Positions 36,501-51,974 of a stretch of DNA of 64,000 bases are shown here, piece after piece. Every line of letters starts with the position of its first letter. The stretch's first letter is position 1. Source of the DNA: Ciona intestinalis (Eukaryota > Chordata > Ascidiacea > Phlebobranchia > Cionidae); assembly GCF_000224145.3 (NCBI RefSeq), contig NC_020179.2:302571-366570 (forward strand). The letters run 5' to 3'. The translations under genes and the position numbers were made by a program. The notes under the pieces are model-generated. The model did not search any database, had not been told where the DNA came from, and saw only the letters and a list, made by a program, of their open reading frames with translations.

Positions 36501-39197
36501 ATTCTTTGTTTACTACCAAATGAGACGGGGAAAAGTGAATGAAAGGTGTCCCATCCTGCCCATGGCTTACGCAACGTATTGGGTGGGTCATGTCTAACAT
36601 CACCCTACTATATTATCATTGTTCCAGTTATTGGCCGGTTGAAGATCTAACAACAGCATCTTTCGTCAACTTTCAATATCAATATTTCCGTAAAGGGGCG
36701 ACGGTTGTTCGAAGTAACTTCGCTTCGAACTTTCTTGTTATTATAAAATCCGGCGAGGTAAGAATGAATGAATGGATGTAACTTAGTTATCCTTGCATGG
36801 TAAGGAAAGTCGTTATAAGCCACATATGTGGTAACTCATAACAGCTCGTTTGGCAATGAATGTTAAGATTCATTAGTTAAGCAGTAAATTTTCATAAAAC
36901 CATTTTATTTAAAGTGCCGAGTGATTTGTACGCTTGGTGATCGAAATCAAATCACTGGAAGTCGAAAAACCGTCCGAAGAAGAAGTGTCGACACCGAAAT
37001 AAAACTCCCCACTTTAAATGAATCATCGGCGCTTAAAACAAGAAGCAGTAAGTTGGTGTATTGGTATATTCGTGTATTAATTGAAAGTGATTGTTTTTGT
37101 AGTGTAATATATGTATTCATTCATTATAGTTACGTCTTCATTAGTTTTTACTGTTTACATTCATTCATTTATTCATTATCATTATATTCATTCTTTCTTC
37201 CTTTCATTTATTCATTTCTAATAAATAGAATCGCTGGGCTACCAGTTAATCAACCATGCCGACAGAAAATCAATCAAGAACCAACCTGCCTTTGTTGGTC
37301 GCATGCTTGCGCACCCGGTAAGTATATTGGACATAATGCCGGCGATGTGACACAATGGTTAGCTCGCCAACTTTTAGGAGCAGGTTTAGTGCTCGTCGCT
37401 ACTACCATTGTGATGCACGTGCGTGTGTCCTTAGGCAAAGCACTTAACAGCAATTGTCTAAACTCTAAATAGTTAGCCTATTCTTAGGAATTGTTAGCCA
37501 AACTTAAAAAAGGTCAAAATATCACCAACAAAGTTACACATGTGGTAACTTATAAGTGGACATGAGGTGTATGAAACATAACACCTATGTTAACGACTGT
37601 AGCTACCCCGACATGTGAGGAGATGGATGCGATTTATTCATAAGATTTGTCAAGTATAGCTTTACCAACTTACTCTATAGACAGGTGGAACGCACACAAA
37701 CGGCCACAGAGATATTAGCAAAGAAATTCGAGAAAGAAAACGACAAATTATAATGGTGACAATTACGAAGTTTCGGTTTGCTGTTCCCTTTCTCTTTATT
37801 GGTTTATTATTCTGATCTTCGCTGTCGTTTTTCGAAGAGATAAAAATAACTTTGCCTTATCAGCTTATATATGTTTTGCTTAGTGGTGAAACTCAGGAAA
37901 ATACCTCGTTATAGTTTTTATTATATATACCAATGTCTAGATTTAAACAAGCACAAAGTAATATGTTGCCAATATGAAAAAGTTATATTATGTAAACACC
38001 AAAATATTTTGATATAAATTATACGTTGGATTGCTTTTGTTCATTCCAGGAAACCTTAAAAATGATGGGCAACAATAAACGTGGTTTCCAACATGACCGT
38101 TTATTGGATATGGGAGATATACCTGAGACCACACGACCTATTCGGTTTGTTATTTCACTAACATTCTATTTATATATATATTAGGGTGGGGGGAGGTGGG
38201 ACACCTTTTCATTCTATATTATTAGGAATCTATATTCTTGTCCCAATTGGTAGTAAACAAAGAACTTTTAAAGAATTATAAAACGGTATCCCCACGACTC
38301 CCAGCATAAACAGTTGTTAATTGTTTAAAACGATCAGGATATGTTTTGTCCCTGTTTTGTCTATTTTTGTTCATTTTTGGCCCATTTTGCCCACAGTGCC
38401 ACATGTATACAACACCCCAAAACTGTTGAATAAAAATAAAACTATCTTTTCTAATTTAACAATGCATATTATGACAGAACACCTCGAACAATCAGAGCAT
38501 CAATAGTGGAAGACACGCCTTATGCCGTCACAAACCATATCCCATCACGTGACCGTTGGAAGCGAGCTACTAAACTTGCGCTGATGAAGAAGGTTACGTC
38601 ATCAAATGGACATTTTGCACAAATAGCAACTTTAACTCCAGGATGTGTGTTTGTAAGTAAAGATATTTGTACGAGTAGTTGTTTTAATATTGTCGCTGCA
38701 CTCCCACAAAAATAGCAACGATGAGCCTTGAACCTGCAACATCTGGGTTAAGGGTAGTTGCGCTACCGTCTGTGCTTGTATCTATTAGAACACACATGCT
38801 CACAACGGTAGCAGAAACGAGCCTTGAACCTGTAACTTCTTGGCTAAAAGGCGGGCGGTCTAACCACTTTGCCAGTTTAAAATAGACTTATATTCGTAAC
38901 AAAATTTACAAGACATTCTACGTCCAGGGTTTGGAAGAAATGATGCAACGAACCGAACTCCAGTTGACATTGATAAGCAATGGGGCAGAATGCATCTTCA
39001 TATCCAAGAAAATGTTCCTGAAGCGAGCTACACCCCGTAGTTTAAGGATGATTGGAGCTTTAGTCGGAAGGTATCCGACAGAAGCTTATATAAGGGAACA
39101 ACTCAGAGAACTAAACCAGTGGAAAAGTTTTAAAAAAGACGTTGTTAAGCATGTATTGGAAAAGAAAGATAAAACCAGTAGTTCTGTAGTAATGTAA
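30597..39197 (+). CDS. Cyclic nucleotide-binding domain protein, CNBD2-like
   Basis: Fifteen phase-consistent exons: 30597-30705, 30995-31089, 32713-32822, 34244-34364, 34971-35048, 35370-35490, 35755-35885, 36196-36359, 36628-36757, 36915-37047, 37229-37317, 37681-37755, 38050-38144, 38478-38652, 38928-39197; about 631 residues. After a short N-terminus comes a basic amphipathic segment (FRRILRSIRIIVEVCLAL). A CNB domain follows: PSAFYIILSGTCLV, SGDVFGEVALLNHTTRTASV (the phosphate-binding cassette, with Glu and the Arg-Thr-Ala pattern retained), LLVVSKEDFDAII. A second, degenerate CNB-like half follows (QYFRKGATVVRSNFASNFLV). The C-terminus is basic. Length and layout resemble CNBD2, a sperm-associated protein in mammals; function here is inferred. 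No membrane channel is present. The introns are full of MITE and SINE copies. Confidence 0.8.
30757..30975 (+). mobile_element. Composite SINE tail pieces, two in tandem, forward
   Basis: Two modules: GTTACATACGTGGTAACTTG and CATACGTGGTAACTCGTAAG, each ending in a GCGAGGAT-type sequence. CNBD2-like intron 1. Confidence 0.75.
31691..31882. mobile_element. M-family MITE
   Basis: TAGTAGGGTGGGGTAAGATG to TCCCATCTTACCCCACAGTT with the family interior. Confidence 0.85.
31979..32287 (+). CDS. Candidate alternative first exon of the CNBD2-like gene
   Basis: An open frame from ATG 31979 ends at 32287 in GAA AAG followed by GTGACG, a usable donor in phase 0. The next exon of the CNBD2-like gene (32713) begins in phase 0, so splicing would give a 103-residue Ser/Thr/Arg-rich N-terminus (LRRRSVSAGVRSKLRV inside). 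It cannot be an internal cassette exon, because no upstream acceptor fits the preceding phase. It could equally be a chance open frame. Confidence 0.3.
32320..32420 (+). mobile_element. Composite SINE head
   Basis: AGTGGCAAAGTGGTTAGCAC, then GGTTCGATGCTGCTACCGTT (B-box-like GGTTCGA) and TGTGGGCGCATGTGTCCTTG. The head only, without the tail. Confidence 0.7.
32880..32995 (+). mobile_element. Composite SINE tail
   Basis: GTGGTAACTCGTAAGCGGGC through ACATTAGTTACATTCATTCA. CNBD2-like intron. Confidence 0.75.
32998..33198. mobile_element. M-family MITE, GGGGGAG subtype
   Basis: ATAGTGGGGTGGGGGGGAGA to TCTTCCCCCACCCTACTATA. It directly follows a SINE tail. Confidence 0.85.
33199..33510. mobile_element. 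Nested M-family MITEs
   Basis: An outer copy (33199-33274, GGCTGGGGTAGGATGAGACA) is interrupted by a complete inner copy (about 33275-33477, TAGTAGGGTGGGGGAAGATG to TTCCCCCACCCTACTGTA) and resumes with ACCGTATTCTCACGAC at about 33478, at the expected point of the family consensus. Confidence 0.8.
33998..34213. mobile_element. M-family MITE
   Basis: GAAGGGTGGGGGAAGACGGG to GTCCTATCTTCCCACCCTAC. It is preceded by a partial copy at about 33850-33985 and ends about 30 bases before a CNBD2-like exon. Confidence 0.8.
35052..35300 (-). mobile_element. Composite SINE pieces, reverse
   Basis: Two tail modules (GAATGAATGTAACTTGTTTT and ACTTATTTATCCTTGCATGG), then GAAGCAATTGTCGTTAAGTG. CNBD2-like intron. 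Confidence 0.75.
35505..35690. mobile_element. M-family MITE
   Basis: AACTGTGGGGTAAGATGGAA with the family interior TTCGTTTACTACCAAATGGG. The right terminus is degraded. It lies directly after a CNBD2-like donor. Confidence 0.7.
35902..36065 (-). mobile_element. Composite SINE tail, reverse
   Basis: ATGAATGTAACTTATTTATT through TTTGTGGGTGATTGTTTTTT and the linker GCTGATAGTTTAACTGAC. CNBD2-like intron. Confidence 0.7.
36375..36612. mobile_element. M-family MITE, interrupted
   Basis: CACTATAGGGAAGGATAGAA to CATCACCCTACTATATTATC with the family interior. About 40 unrelated bases sit near the right end. Confidence 0.65.
37336..37625 (+). mobile_element. Composite SINE, near full length
   Basis: tRNA-like head GACACAATGGTTAGCTCGCC, then GTGCTCGTCGCTACTACCAT, the CTTAACAGCAATTGTC module, and the tail GTTACACATGTGGTAACTTA to CCCCGACATGTGAGGAGATG. 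CNBD2-like intron. Confidence 0.8.
38180..38345. mobile_element. M-family MITE, truncated
   Basis: TTAGGGTGGGGGGAGGTGGG, the interior and GTTGTTAATTGTTTAAAACG. No right terminus. Confidence 0.7.
38690..38880 (-). mobile_element. Composite SINE heads, two reverse copies
   Basis: Two tRNA-like heads in tandem, with GATGAGCCTTGAACCTGCAA and ACGAGCCTTGAACCTGTAAC (complements of the B-box region). CNBD2-like intron. Confidence 0.65.
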
Positions 39198-40103
39198 CTG
39201 TTTTGTAATTTGTTTTATCCGCATATAACGGGGCAATTACAGTGGTCATAACACGGGTGTTTTATTGTTTCATTATATACCTCGTGTCCGCTCAAATATT
39301 TTTTTTTTACAAATAGTTGGACTCGATTTTTGCTATTGTTTTTGAAGAGATAGATAATTAGTTATGTCATAATAGGCTGAGGTAAGATGGAGCGTTTTAT
39401 TTTTTTCGTCGGTAATTATTTAAAGCGGTATCCCATTTTACCCTGCAGTGCTATATGTTGTTATAATAATCAAATTATTTTGGTTTGGAAATAATAACAT
39501 TTCCACGCCTTCGTATATACTATATGTGGTATAGCATCGTAGGCGTTTGTTACGTCACACGTGAATATATTGTGTCGTCATTATAATAAACATAACTTAT
39601 ACATCGCATGTTGTTTCAGTTAGTTTTATACTTATACTTAGATTAGCCATTATATAGAAGTGTTGCATTAATGAACTAAACGTATACTATAATTTTTTAG
39701 AAAAGGGTCGTTAGCATTGTACAGTAAATAGAATTACATGTAGAAAAATATTCTACTGCCAATAAATAGACGGCAATTTAGTTATATAGTAGGTTGGGGT
39801 AAAATGGGATACTTTTGTTTCTCGTCCCATTTGGTAGAAAACAAAGAATATTTACAGAATTATATAACCGTATTCTCACGTCTCTAGAAAAGCGTTGTTT
39901 ATTGTTAAAAACACAATAAAGAAATATGGAGTTTATACACTAACGGTATCCCATCTTACCCCACAGTACTATTAGTAAGATGTCGTTATTATATAAGTTT
40001 ACAAGCAAATGCATATTACACGTATGTTTTAGTAACAAGTTTTAGTAATTTTTAACAGATATTACTGGTATAGTGTATTATTGGTCGTTCAAACATAAAT
40101 CAA
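39198..40103. other. Intergenic region, CNBD2-like gene to receptor gene
   Basis: Holds a reverse SINE tail piece (about 39205-39300), a partial MITE (about 39372-39465) and a full M-family MITE (39782-39974). No gene is seen. Confidence 0.55.
39782..39974. mobile_element. M-family MITE
   Basis: TATAGTAGGTTGGGGTAAAA to ATCCCATCTTACCCCACAGT with the family interior. Confidence 0.85.
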
Positions 40104-43100
40104 ATGAACAACTCTTGTATCCCTTCAACTGCCGCGGGATTGAAATACGGGTTGATCTTACCATCGATACAGGTGATACAACGTTGTTTAAAAGAAATAG
40201 TCGTTAAATATGAATGAAATTTATTTATCTTTACGTGGCGGGGCAAGGACAGTTGTCATTACACGGGTGTACTGTTTTATACACCTCGTGCTTGCTTATA
40301 CGAAATACGACGTATGGAACTTTGTGGGTGATTGACTTAGTTGGTTTCTTTACATCTTTTTGTAACATACTGATGACGGTTTAAACATAAGGGACCACCG
40401 GTTTTCAGCAATTTTTAGTTTACGCTGGGTGTCTTATTGCCCATGGACAGCACGGCGACACGCATGCCACAATGGTAGCACTGTCGAGTCTCGAACCTGT
40501 ACAGTCTAGGCTAGAGGCGGCCACTACAATAATACACCTTGAGTCTATTACCATTTAACATGGTTTTTCATGCTGTATTTCAAAATTAAACGTGTTTTTT
40601 GTTTTACAGATCGTTGTCAATATGGTTCCACTCATCGCTATTTTAACAAACCATAAACAATTGGTTCGATTGAAGAGTGTTTACATTCATGTGGCTAACA
40701 CTTTACTGGCAAATGTAGCTTTAGCGTTGTTCGTATTTTACACAATGCTTAACTTCGTGTTAGTGTTTGAAAGACCAAGCAATGAACAGAATAATCATAG
40801 GTAGGTAAATTATACACTGTTATGTATATACTGTATGTATGTACATTCTGGTGAACTTACATATCATTTACGAGTTTTTTTTCAATTTTAATGCAGTCTC
40901 AAAAAACTTTAACTTAAGCGGACACAAGGTGTATGAAACAGAACACCCGTGTTATAACCACTGTCGTTCCCTCTGTGCGAGGGTAAATAAATTATACATT
41001 CATTAATTCAAAATCTATTTTATATATTTTATAGATTCGACCCTACTAACCCAACCCACCGCACTATCATGGAATGGTGGACCTTCCAAAAGTCGTTTAC
41101 AGTTTGTATTGCGTTGGCTGGTTGTTTCAGCGTGGTTGGTTTAATATTTGGTTTAAAGGAAACAATGTATTTCCCAAGTACGCCACAATCGCACAATTCT
41201 TCACTGTTTCAAACTGAAAACAACGTAAGAAACGTGGTGCTAAATGCTGGTTAATGAATGAAGCTAATTTAATTTTATTATATATATTTATTGTATTGAA
41301 CCTTGTTGCTAAATATTAAAACTAACGCTTAATTTTAATTTCCGGGGCTGTGGTACATTGGTTATAGCGCGCTTGCGCCTCGAACTCAGAGTTAACGGGC
41401 CCAAGGCTCGTCGTTGCTATACCATTGTGAGCGTGTATGCCTCCTTAGGCAAGACAGTTAATGGCGATTGCTCCAACCTAGTGGTCACTGGCAAGACGTG
41501 TACGAAACAGAACAGCCATGTCACAATACCTGTCATTGCCTTGCCACACGAGGATATTTAATTTACATTCATTCATTCTTACAGCGTAATGGAAAACGAC
41601 TGAAAACAGTATTAGTTATTGGAGCAACGTGGGGAGTTCCAATCGTATATTCACTCATAGCAACGTTTTCACTCAACTGTTTCGAGCACTGCAAATGTCT
41701 CCCTGCGTATTATGAGCATGCATTTTGTAAAGCACCAGGTTTGCTTATTATAGATTCTTCAATAATTTAAACGCAACGTCTCCAAGGGACTTAGGTTTTT
41801 TAGGGTTAGAGATTAGGGATAACATGAGACATTTTTATTCTCATTTTCTCATCTTATTTGGTAGTAAACAAAGAAAATTCAAAGAAATGTATAATCTACA
41901 AAAGAGCGTGTGGATAATTGTTAAAAACAAGATTACATAATAAGAATTTTAGGTGTTAACAATATCCCAACTTACTATGTTCTACTATACGTTTATTTCC
42001 ACCAGATAATAATCTGTGTTCGGTTGAATATCTTCCAGTTTCAAAAAGTTTTCTGATTGTTGTTTCTGCGAGTTGGTTGTTGGCTGTTGTGTTTCTAGTT
42101 ACAGCTATATTTCAACAAATCAAAACACTCAGGAGGTGGGAGGACTGTATAATAACATGCCATGTCAAATACGTCAGCGACCGCTACCATTGTGGGCGTA
42201 TTTGTCCTTGGGCAGGACACTTAACGGAAATAGCTAGTCATACAGAAAATCAAAATTACCCACAAAGTTATAGATACGTGGTTACTCGTGAGCAGACACG
42301 AGGTGTGTGAAACAGAGCACCCGTGTTATAACGACTGTCGTTGCTCCGCCACGCGAGGATAAATCAAGTTACATTCATTTTACAGGAACATGTTATTTAT
42401 GAAATATGCTGCTACTCTTGTAAATTCTGTTGCTACATTAAGGGTTCCCCATCTAACACCCAGGGACATCACACTTAAATACGTCAAGCCAAAGGGTAAG
42501 CTGGAATATTTTGGGTTGTTTAAATGAAGAACTTTCTTTCAAACTTATAAAATTGCATCAAACATTTACCATTGTGGGCGTATGTGTTCTTGGGTAAAAC
42601 ACTTAACGGCAATTGCTCCAACCCAGTGGTCACTAATGGGTTGTGTAAATTGTCAGCCATAATTTTGTTAAAAATAAAAAGATACACTTCAAATATTTAT
42701 TCTTTTAGCAGTATTTTTGCACACGTGGTAACTCGTAAGCGGGCACGAGGTGTCCGAACATAACACCCGTTTCAACGGAAAAGTGACAGTCCAATATAAT
42801 AGCTATTATTTTGCGTATTCAATTTTATGCAAGTACCTTATTATTTAAAACCTAACAAGTCTGTGACTACAGTCATCAACGAACAACGTACAAACGAAAC
42901 CGGAATAATTGAAACAAATCCAAATAATGTTGTTCAATCCAATGAAACAAACGACCGAAGAAAAAAGATGGGCGAGGTAATTTAATTGTAACAATATAAT
43001 AATGTAGGGTTAGATGGGATATCGTTAGCACCTAAATCCTATTATTTCCGATCGTGTTTTGATTAATAACAACACTCTATTGGGGTGCTAGGGATACGGT

Positions 43101-43739
43101 TAAGTATATCATCTTACCCCACCCTACTATGTTAAACAAAATCAGAAATGTATCTTAATTTAGTTTTGTGAACAAAAGACACGGGCATATGTGTCCCAGT
43201 GGTCACTTATGGGTTGTTTAAATTATCAGCTATATATTTCAAAAATCTCTACGAAACAATCACACACAAAGTTACGTATGTGGTAACTTGTAAGCAGGCA
43301 CGAGGTGTATGAAACATAACAGCCGTATTACAAAGACTGTCGTTTTTAGTCTGGTTTAAATAACCTACCGATTTTTTGTGGAAAACGGGTAGTTTTTTTG
43401 GTTTAAATAGCCTAATAGTATCCTACCAAATTAAATTTTATTTTTTTGCAGTCACCAGCAAAGTTTTTAAGTCCTTCAATGGAGTTAGTTATCTATTTAG
43501 CCCTGACAGCTATAACATGCACTATTCCACAAATCGGAATATTTATGTACGATGTTATAAAAGTACCAGAAGAACCTTTTCCAATTTCCATATCTTTAAC
43601 AGCGTACACAGCTTTATTTGTGTATAGTGTCAGTTCCCCTATTTTGTTGCTGAAGTATTTATCCGGTTTAAGAGAAGCTACTACCCGTTTGGTGATGCAT
43701 TGCGATTGTACAAGAAAATTTATTATAAGTCGACCCTAA
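40104..43739 (+). CDS. Orphan seven-span (GPCR-like) membrane protein
   Basis: Eight phase-consistent exons (40104-40172, 40610-40800, 41035-41224, 41585-41738, 42006-42135, 42386-42495, 42834-42976, 43452-43739), 424 residues. Seven hydrophobic segments are visible: GLILPSIQIVVNMVPLIAIL, HVANTLLANVALALFVFYTM, FTVCIALAGCFSVVGLIFGL, VLVIGATWGVPIVYSLIATF, FLIVVSASWLLAVVFLVTAI, LVIYLALTAITCTIPQIGIF and SLTAYTALFVYSVSSPILLL. The short N-terminus has an Asn-Asn-Ser glycosylation site. The third cytoplasmic loop is long (about 80 residues) and polar. The loop before span 5 is Cys-rich (LNCFEHCKCLPAYYEHAFC). The DRY motif after span 3 is not recognisable (GLKE) and NPxxY is replaced by SSPILLL, so it is a divergent rhodopsin-type receptor at best. 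The ligand is unknown. Confidence 0.75.
40210..40535 (-). mobile_element. Composite SINE, reverse, near full length
   Basis: ATGAATGAAATTTATTTATC, TACACGGGTGTACTG, the linker, then GGTAGCACTGTCGAGTCTCG and a head ending in AGGCGGCCACTAC. Intron 1 of the seven-span gene. Confidence 0.75.
40905..41015 (+). mobile_element. Composite SINE tail
   Basis: AAGCGGACACAAGGTGTATG to TTATACATTCATTAATTC. Intron of the seven-span gene. Confidence 0.7.
41345..41580 (+). mobile_element. Composite SINE, linker deleted
   Basis: Head GGGGCTGTGGTACATTGGTT, then AAGGCTCGTCGTTGCTATAC, AGTGGTCACTGGCAAGACGT and the tail ending ATATTTAATTTACATTCATT. It abuts an acceptor of the seven-span gene. Confidence 0.75.
42165..42383 (+). 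mobile_element. Composite SINE, 5' truncated
   Basis: GCTACCATTGTGGGCGTATT, GTTACTCGTGAGCAGACACG, then ATCAAGTTACATTCATTTTA directly at an exon acceptor. Confidence 0.75.
42560..42785 (+). mobile_element. Composite SINE, 5' truncated
   Basis: ACCATTGTGGGCGTATGTGT, GTGGTCACTAATGGGTTGTG and the tail start CACGTGGTAACTCGTAAGCG. Intron of the seven-span gene. Confidence 0.7.
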
Positions 43740-44218
43740 GTAAAATTATCATGTTTTTCAAGTCAAACTTATATTTTTAAGTCAACTTTAAGTTACATAT
43801 GATTCGTTAAGTTAAAATTAAACTTTTTTGGTCTATTAAACCTGTAATGTTTTAATTGTACTGTATTATTAGTACACACCGAACTTAGTTTTACAGTGTA
43901 CACAAAACAATTAAACCATTGTGATACATTATCCTACATTGTTACGGAACTGTGTATGGTGTTAAATAACAATTGATATGATAAGTCATAGCAAATAAAT
44001 ACACCTACACAGCTTGCTGTGTTATAATACACATGTCTTATAAAAGATACAAGGCAGTACAGAAACTATGTGTTGAATTTAAAGACCTCACTTTGCGAAA
44101 ATGTTTGTTTTGTATAAGTTGAGTTATGGCTTATGCTAACAATATAACGAACAATAGCCTTTGTTGCGTTATTGAAGCCATGACTGTTAGGTAGTTTGAA
44201 AATTATTTTAATTTGACT
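43740..44218. other. Short intergenic region
   Basis: AT-rich spacer with an AATAAA near 43995 that may end the receptor transcript. No repeat copy or further gene is seen. Confidence 0.5.
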
Positions 44219-45809
44219 ATGTTTGAATGCGAAGAAACGAATTTACCTGAGAAATTGTCCAGTAGTACTTTACAGTTATGGCAGAAATCTCGCAAAAAGG
44301 TAAGTTATATACTTTTATAATGCTAAAACGGATGTATATGCGTTTCAATTTAATACTTAGAAATACTGGTATGTTTTATAGGTGCTTCTATACTAATCAA
44401 TAAACAAAGTAAAAGGATGTAATTTGTTTCGTCCTCGCGTGGCGGGGTAACGACATGCGTTTTAGTGTTAATACACTTACAAGCTACCATGTTTTGTGTA
44501 TAACTATTTTGTAGATTTTTTTGTAATGTATGACTGACAATTTAGACAACCCATAAGTGACCACTGGGTTGAAGCAATTGCCGTCAAGTGTCTTGCCCAA
44601 GAACACATACGCTCATAATAGTGGCAACGTCAAGTCCCGAACCCGTAACCTATAGGGCTATATACAAACAGGCGTTCTAACCACTGTACATATACAGGTA
44701 GAAGAAGATAATACGACAAAGTTGATTACGTCATGTCCGCGGTATTTTCGATACCAACAACACATTAACGGACTCAGTTTTGAAATGAAAAAATACCGCA
44801 AGTAAAGTTGGTTGGCATTTCTTTAGAACTTTTTTCCTAAAAATATCTATCCGGTAGGTGTCGCCCAAGAGAGACAGATCTGTCCCATAAAATAGATGCG
44901 ACATTACCGCTTTTCCTACAAGATATTGGACGTTATAACCCGGAGTTAATGCGAAATACAACGACGAGAGTGCGCTGTAGTTTACCGACGCAGGAAGGTA
45001 TACTTAATAAACTTGTAGTGGTCGGATTATAAAAAAAAAACATTAAAACATTCCGAAATGTGTGGAAACGACAGTCGTTATAGTACGAGTTTTTTGGATC
45101 ATATACCTTGTGCCCGCTTACCAGTTACCACGTACGTATTGGTTCTTACAAGTTACCAGGTATGAAACTGTGTCGGGGCCCCATTGTAGTAGGGTGAGGC
45201 AAGATAGACACTTAACGACAATTGCTCAAACCCAGTGGTCACTAATGGGTTGTCCAAATTATCAGCCATACATAAAAAAAAAGAAAAAAAAAATAGTAAT
45301 TACCCACAAAGTAACATACATGGTAACTCGTAAGCTGGCACGAGGTGTTAAACCCGTGTGATAACGACTGTCGTTTTCCGGCCACGCGAGGATAAAGTAA
45401 GATTCATTCATTCATAGGACATGTTTTCATTAACTTTTCTCGTTCCGTTTTGTAGTAAACAAAGAATATTTACAGAATTATATAACGTTGGACCAGCGAC
45501 TCTAAGAGCTTTTTATTGTTCAAACACGATTTGGAAATTTTGTTCTAACAGTATCCCATCTTACCCCACTCCTCCTTTTTGTTATACCAACTAAAAACAT
45601 CATTTTTAGTTATTGAGCACGAAAAATTCGTCGAATCTGCTGGTGGTAGAAAACTATGGAGCCGTGGGTTGGTTTTACAAGAACAAGAGTCTCTAGTTGA
45701 TCCTCAATGGAGTAAACATGAAGAAGTAAAACACGTTAACGCAGTTCGTGAAGAAGTAGCGCGCTCACCGTCTGTAGTGGCGGGGATTCTACAGCAATGG
45801 CAACGATAG
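44219..45809 (+). CDS. Small orphan protein, 174 residues
   Basis: Four exons (44219-44299, 44698-44801, 44858-44997, 45610-45809) with GT-AG borders and matching phases 0, 2, 1. No family recognised. The sequence is hydrophilic, without signal peptide or membrane span, and reads as a chain of short polar motifs: LQLWQKSRKK, CPRYFRYQQHINGL, PLFLQDIGRYNPELMRNTT, GGRKLWSRGLVLQEQESL, ending VVAGILQQWQR. The aromatic and arginine-rich short-motif style resembles small ciliary microtubule-associated proteins (a style impression only). The introns carry SINE pieces. Confidence 0.6.
44402..44697 (-). mobile_element. Composite SINE, reverse
   Basis: TTTCGTCCTCGCGTGGCGGG, GACAATTTAGACAACCCATA, AAGCAATTGCCGTCAAGTGT and the head up to TTCTAACCACTGTAC. 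It ends at an acceptor of the small orphan gene. Confidence 0.75.
45055..45415. mobile_element. SINE pieces and a MITE fragment, mixed orientation
   Basis: A reverse tail module (45060-45170), a fragment of the M-family left end (TAGTAGGGTGAGGCAAGATA, about 45186) and a forward SINE body and tail (about 45205-45415). Layered insertions in an intron. Confidence 0.6.
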
Positions 45810-46500
45810 TGGTTTACCAAACCAATTACTTACATTTTTACAAGTCGCGTTTTTTTACCAGTCCAATATTTTACTTTCTTCACTCAAGTATTTTACCATT
45901 TAAATATTTTGTATTTTACCAACCAAATAGCTTACATTTTTAACCGTAAAATCGTTTAAATTTTTACTATTCACGTTTTTAACGTCTAATTTATATTTAT
46001 TCAGTAAAACATTTTACATTTTTACCGTCAAACACTTTAGATTTTAGGCAGCCAAATATATTAAGTTTGTAAATAGTTCAGATAACCTGCCAATGAAGAA
46101 TGCCTATGTTTTTAAGCATAGTTTAATAATTCTTTATTAAACTAGGCTTTAAGAAATTCATTTTAAGTTTGTTCATTCTGACTATCATATTAAACAAGAG
46201 AGCAGAGCCCCAATGAATGAGTACGTTGTGTTACAAAATATTCACAATTAAAGAAGGAATGTGAATATGTGTATCTCTAATAAAGAATTTTTGTAAATAC
46301 ACTTTGTACAGCTCCAGCGTGTTGCAATGTAAAATTAAACTGGTAAACGTGGTCAACGCTTAAAAATGTTTGTTTTTATAAATTTTAATAAACGCCAACA
46401 ATGCTGTATATATTCACCATTAGAGGAAACCATTACAACCCCCAAAATATCCCACAAAGTTACATACACGGTAACTCTTAGTTAGACACCCGTGTTACTT
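45810..46500. other. Convergent spacer with degenerate TTTTAC-rich repeats
   Basis: From about 45825 to 46075 words such as CATTTTTACC, TCAAACATTTTA and ATTTTACCAACCAAATA recur roughly every 30-40 bases with much divergence, a degenerate short tandem repeat in the presumed 3' UTR of the small gene. The rest is AT-rich spacer. Confidence 0.5.
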
Positions 46501-46630
46501 ACAGTAAAGTGGTAAATCACAATAATTTTTAAAACAAAAATCAACAGAAGAACAAGACAAGCCAATATTTTTTAAAACTTTTGTGATCGTTTTTACCACT
46601 GTTTTTTACAAAACCAAACAATGAACATGG
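46501..46630 (-). pseudogene. Relic copy of the intelectin-like membrane-anchor exon
   Basis: On the minus strand this stretch aligns along its length with the membrane-span exon of the intelectin-like gene (51118-51233). Shared words include CTTGTTCTTCTGTTG, TTGTGATTTA and the terminal TGTAAG donor. It carries in-frame stops and lies 3' of the functional gene, so it looks like the remnant of a duplicated neighbouring copy. Confidence 0.7.
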
Positions 46631-46764
46631 CATGTGTGCTGTGTAAGAACACATTCTTTACAGCAATGAAAATAAAGTTAACATCGATTGAACAAGGTTG
46701 ACTTTTATTAAAATAGTACTTACATAAATTTCATATTAAAACAAGAACGACCAGTGTTATTGCT

Positions 46765-51513
<4,749 letters not shown>

Positions 51514-51974
51514 TTTGACCAGTTACTTTCCAGTATTCATTTGAGTAAAGTGACCAAAGCACTTCATTTAAATCGGACATTATATACACCGTACACTCCT
51601 ACACAGAGTTCTATTACCTGCTACTATCGTATTAGCTATGAAAATACCATCATATAGATTATCCTCACATTTATTGATATTAATAAGTTCACTACAATAC
51701 ACCATCAACGATGTTTCAACTTTGGTGGAACTGTTTTGAGTCTTGTCCTGAGTTTAGATGTACTCATAACTGTTTCTAACCAGGTTATTTGCCATTCTGC
51801 CATATTTCAACTCTACATGAACTGTAAACTTTTGTTAAAACCACAAGCAACATTTATCAAAACACAACTATGATGCAATGGTGAATAGGTTATGCATTCA
51901 AGTAATCAGAAAGTTGGAACTGACACCAACAGTGAAACCAAGTAAGTGTTTAACTCAATATAATATGCAGGTTT

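Noticed and set aside
36921-37472. Long plus-strand frame of 183 residues with Phe/Tyr/Ser-rich hydrophobic stretch
   Set aside because: Its start is a CNBD2-like exon (36915-37047); the rest is intron read through a CATTCATT repeat and a SINE.
37683-37755. Frame VERTQTATEILAKKFEKEN as the CNBD2-like exon
   Set aside because: It stops early and is out of phase; the acceptor at 37681 in the other frame continues in phase 0 through both neighbours.
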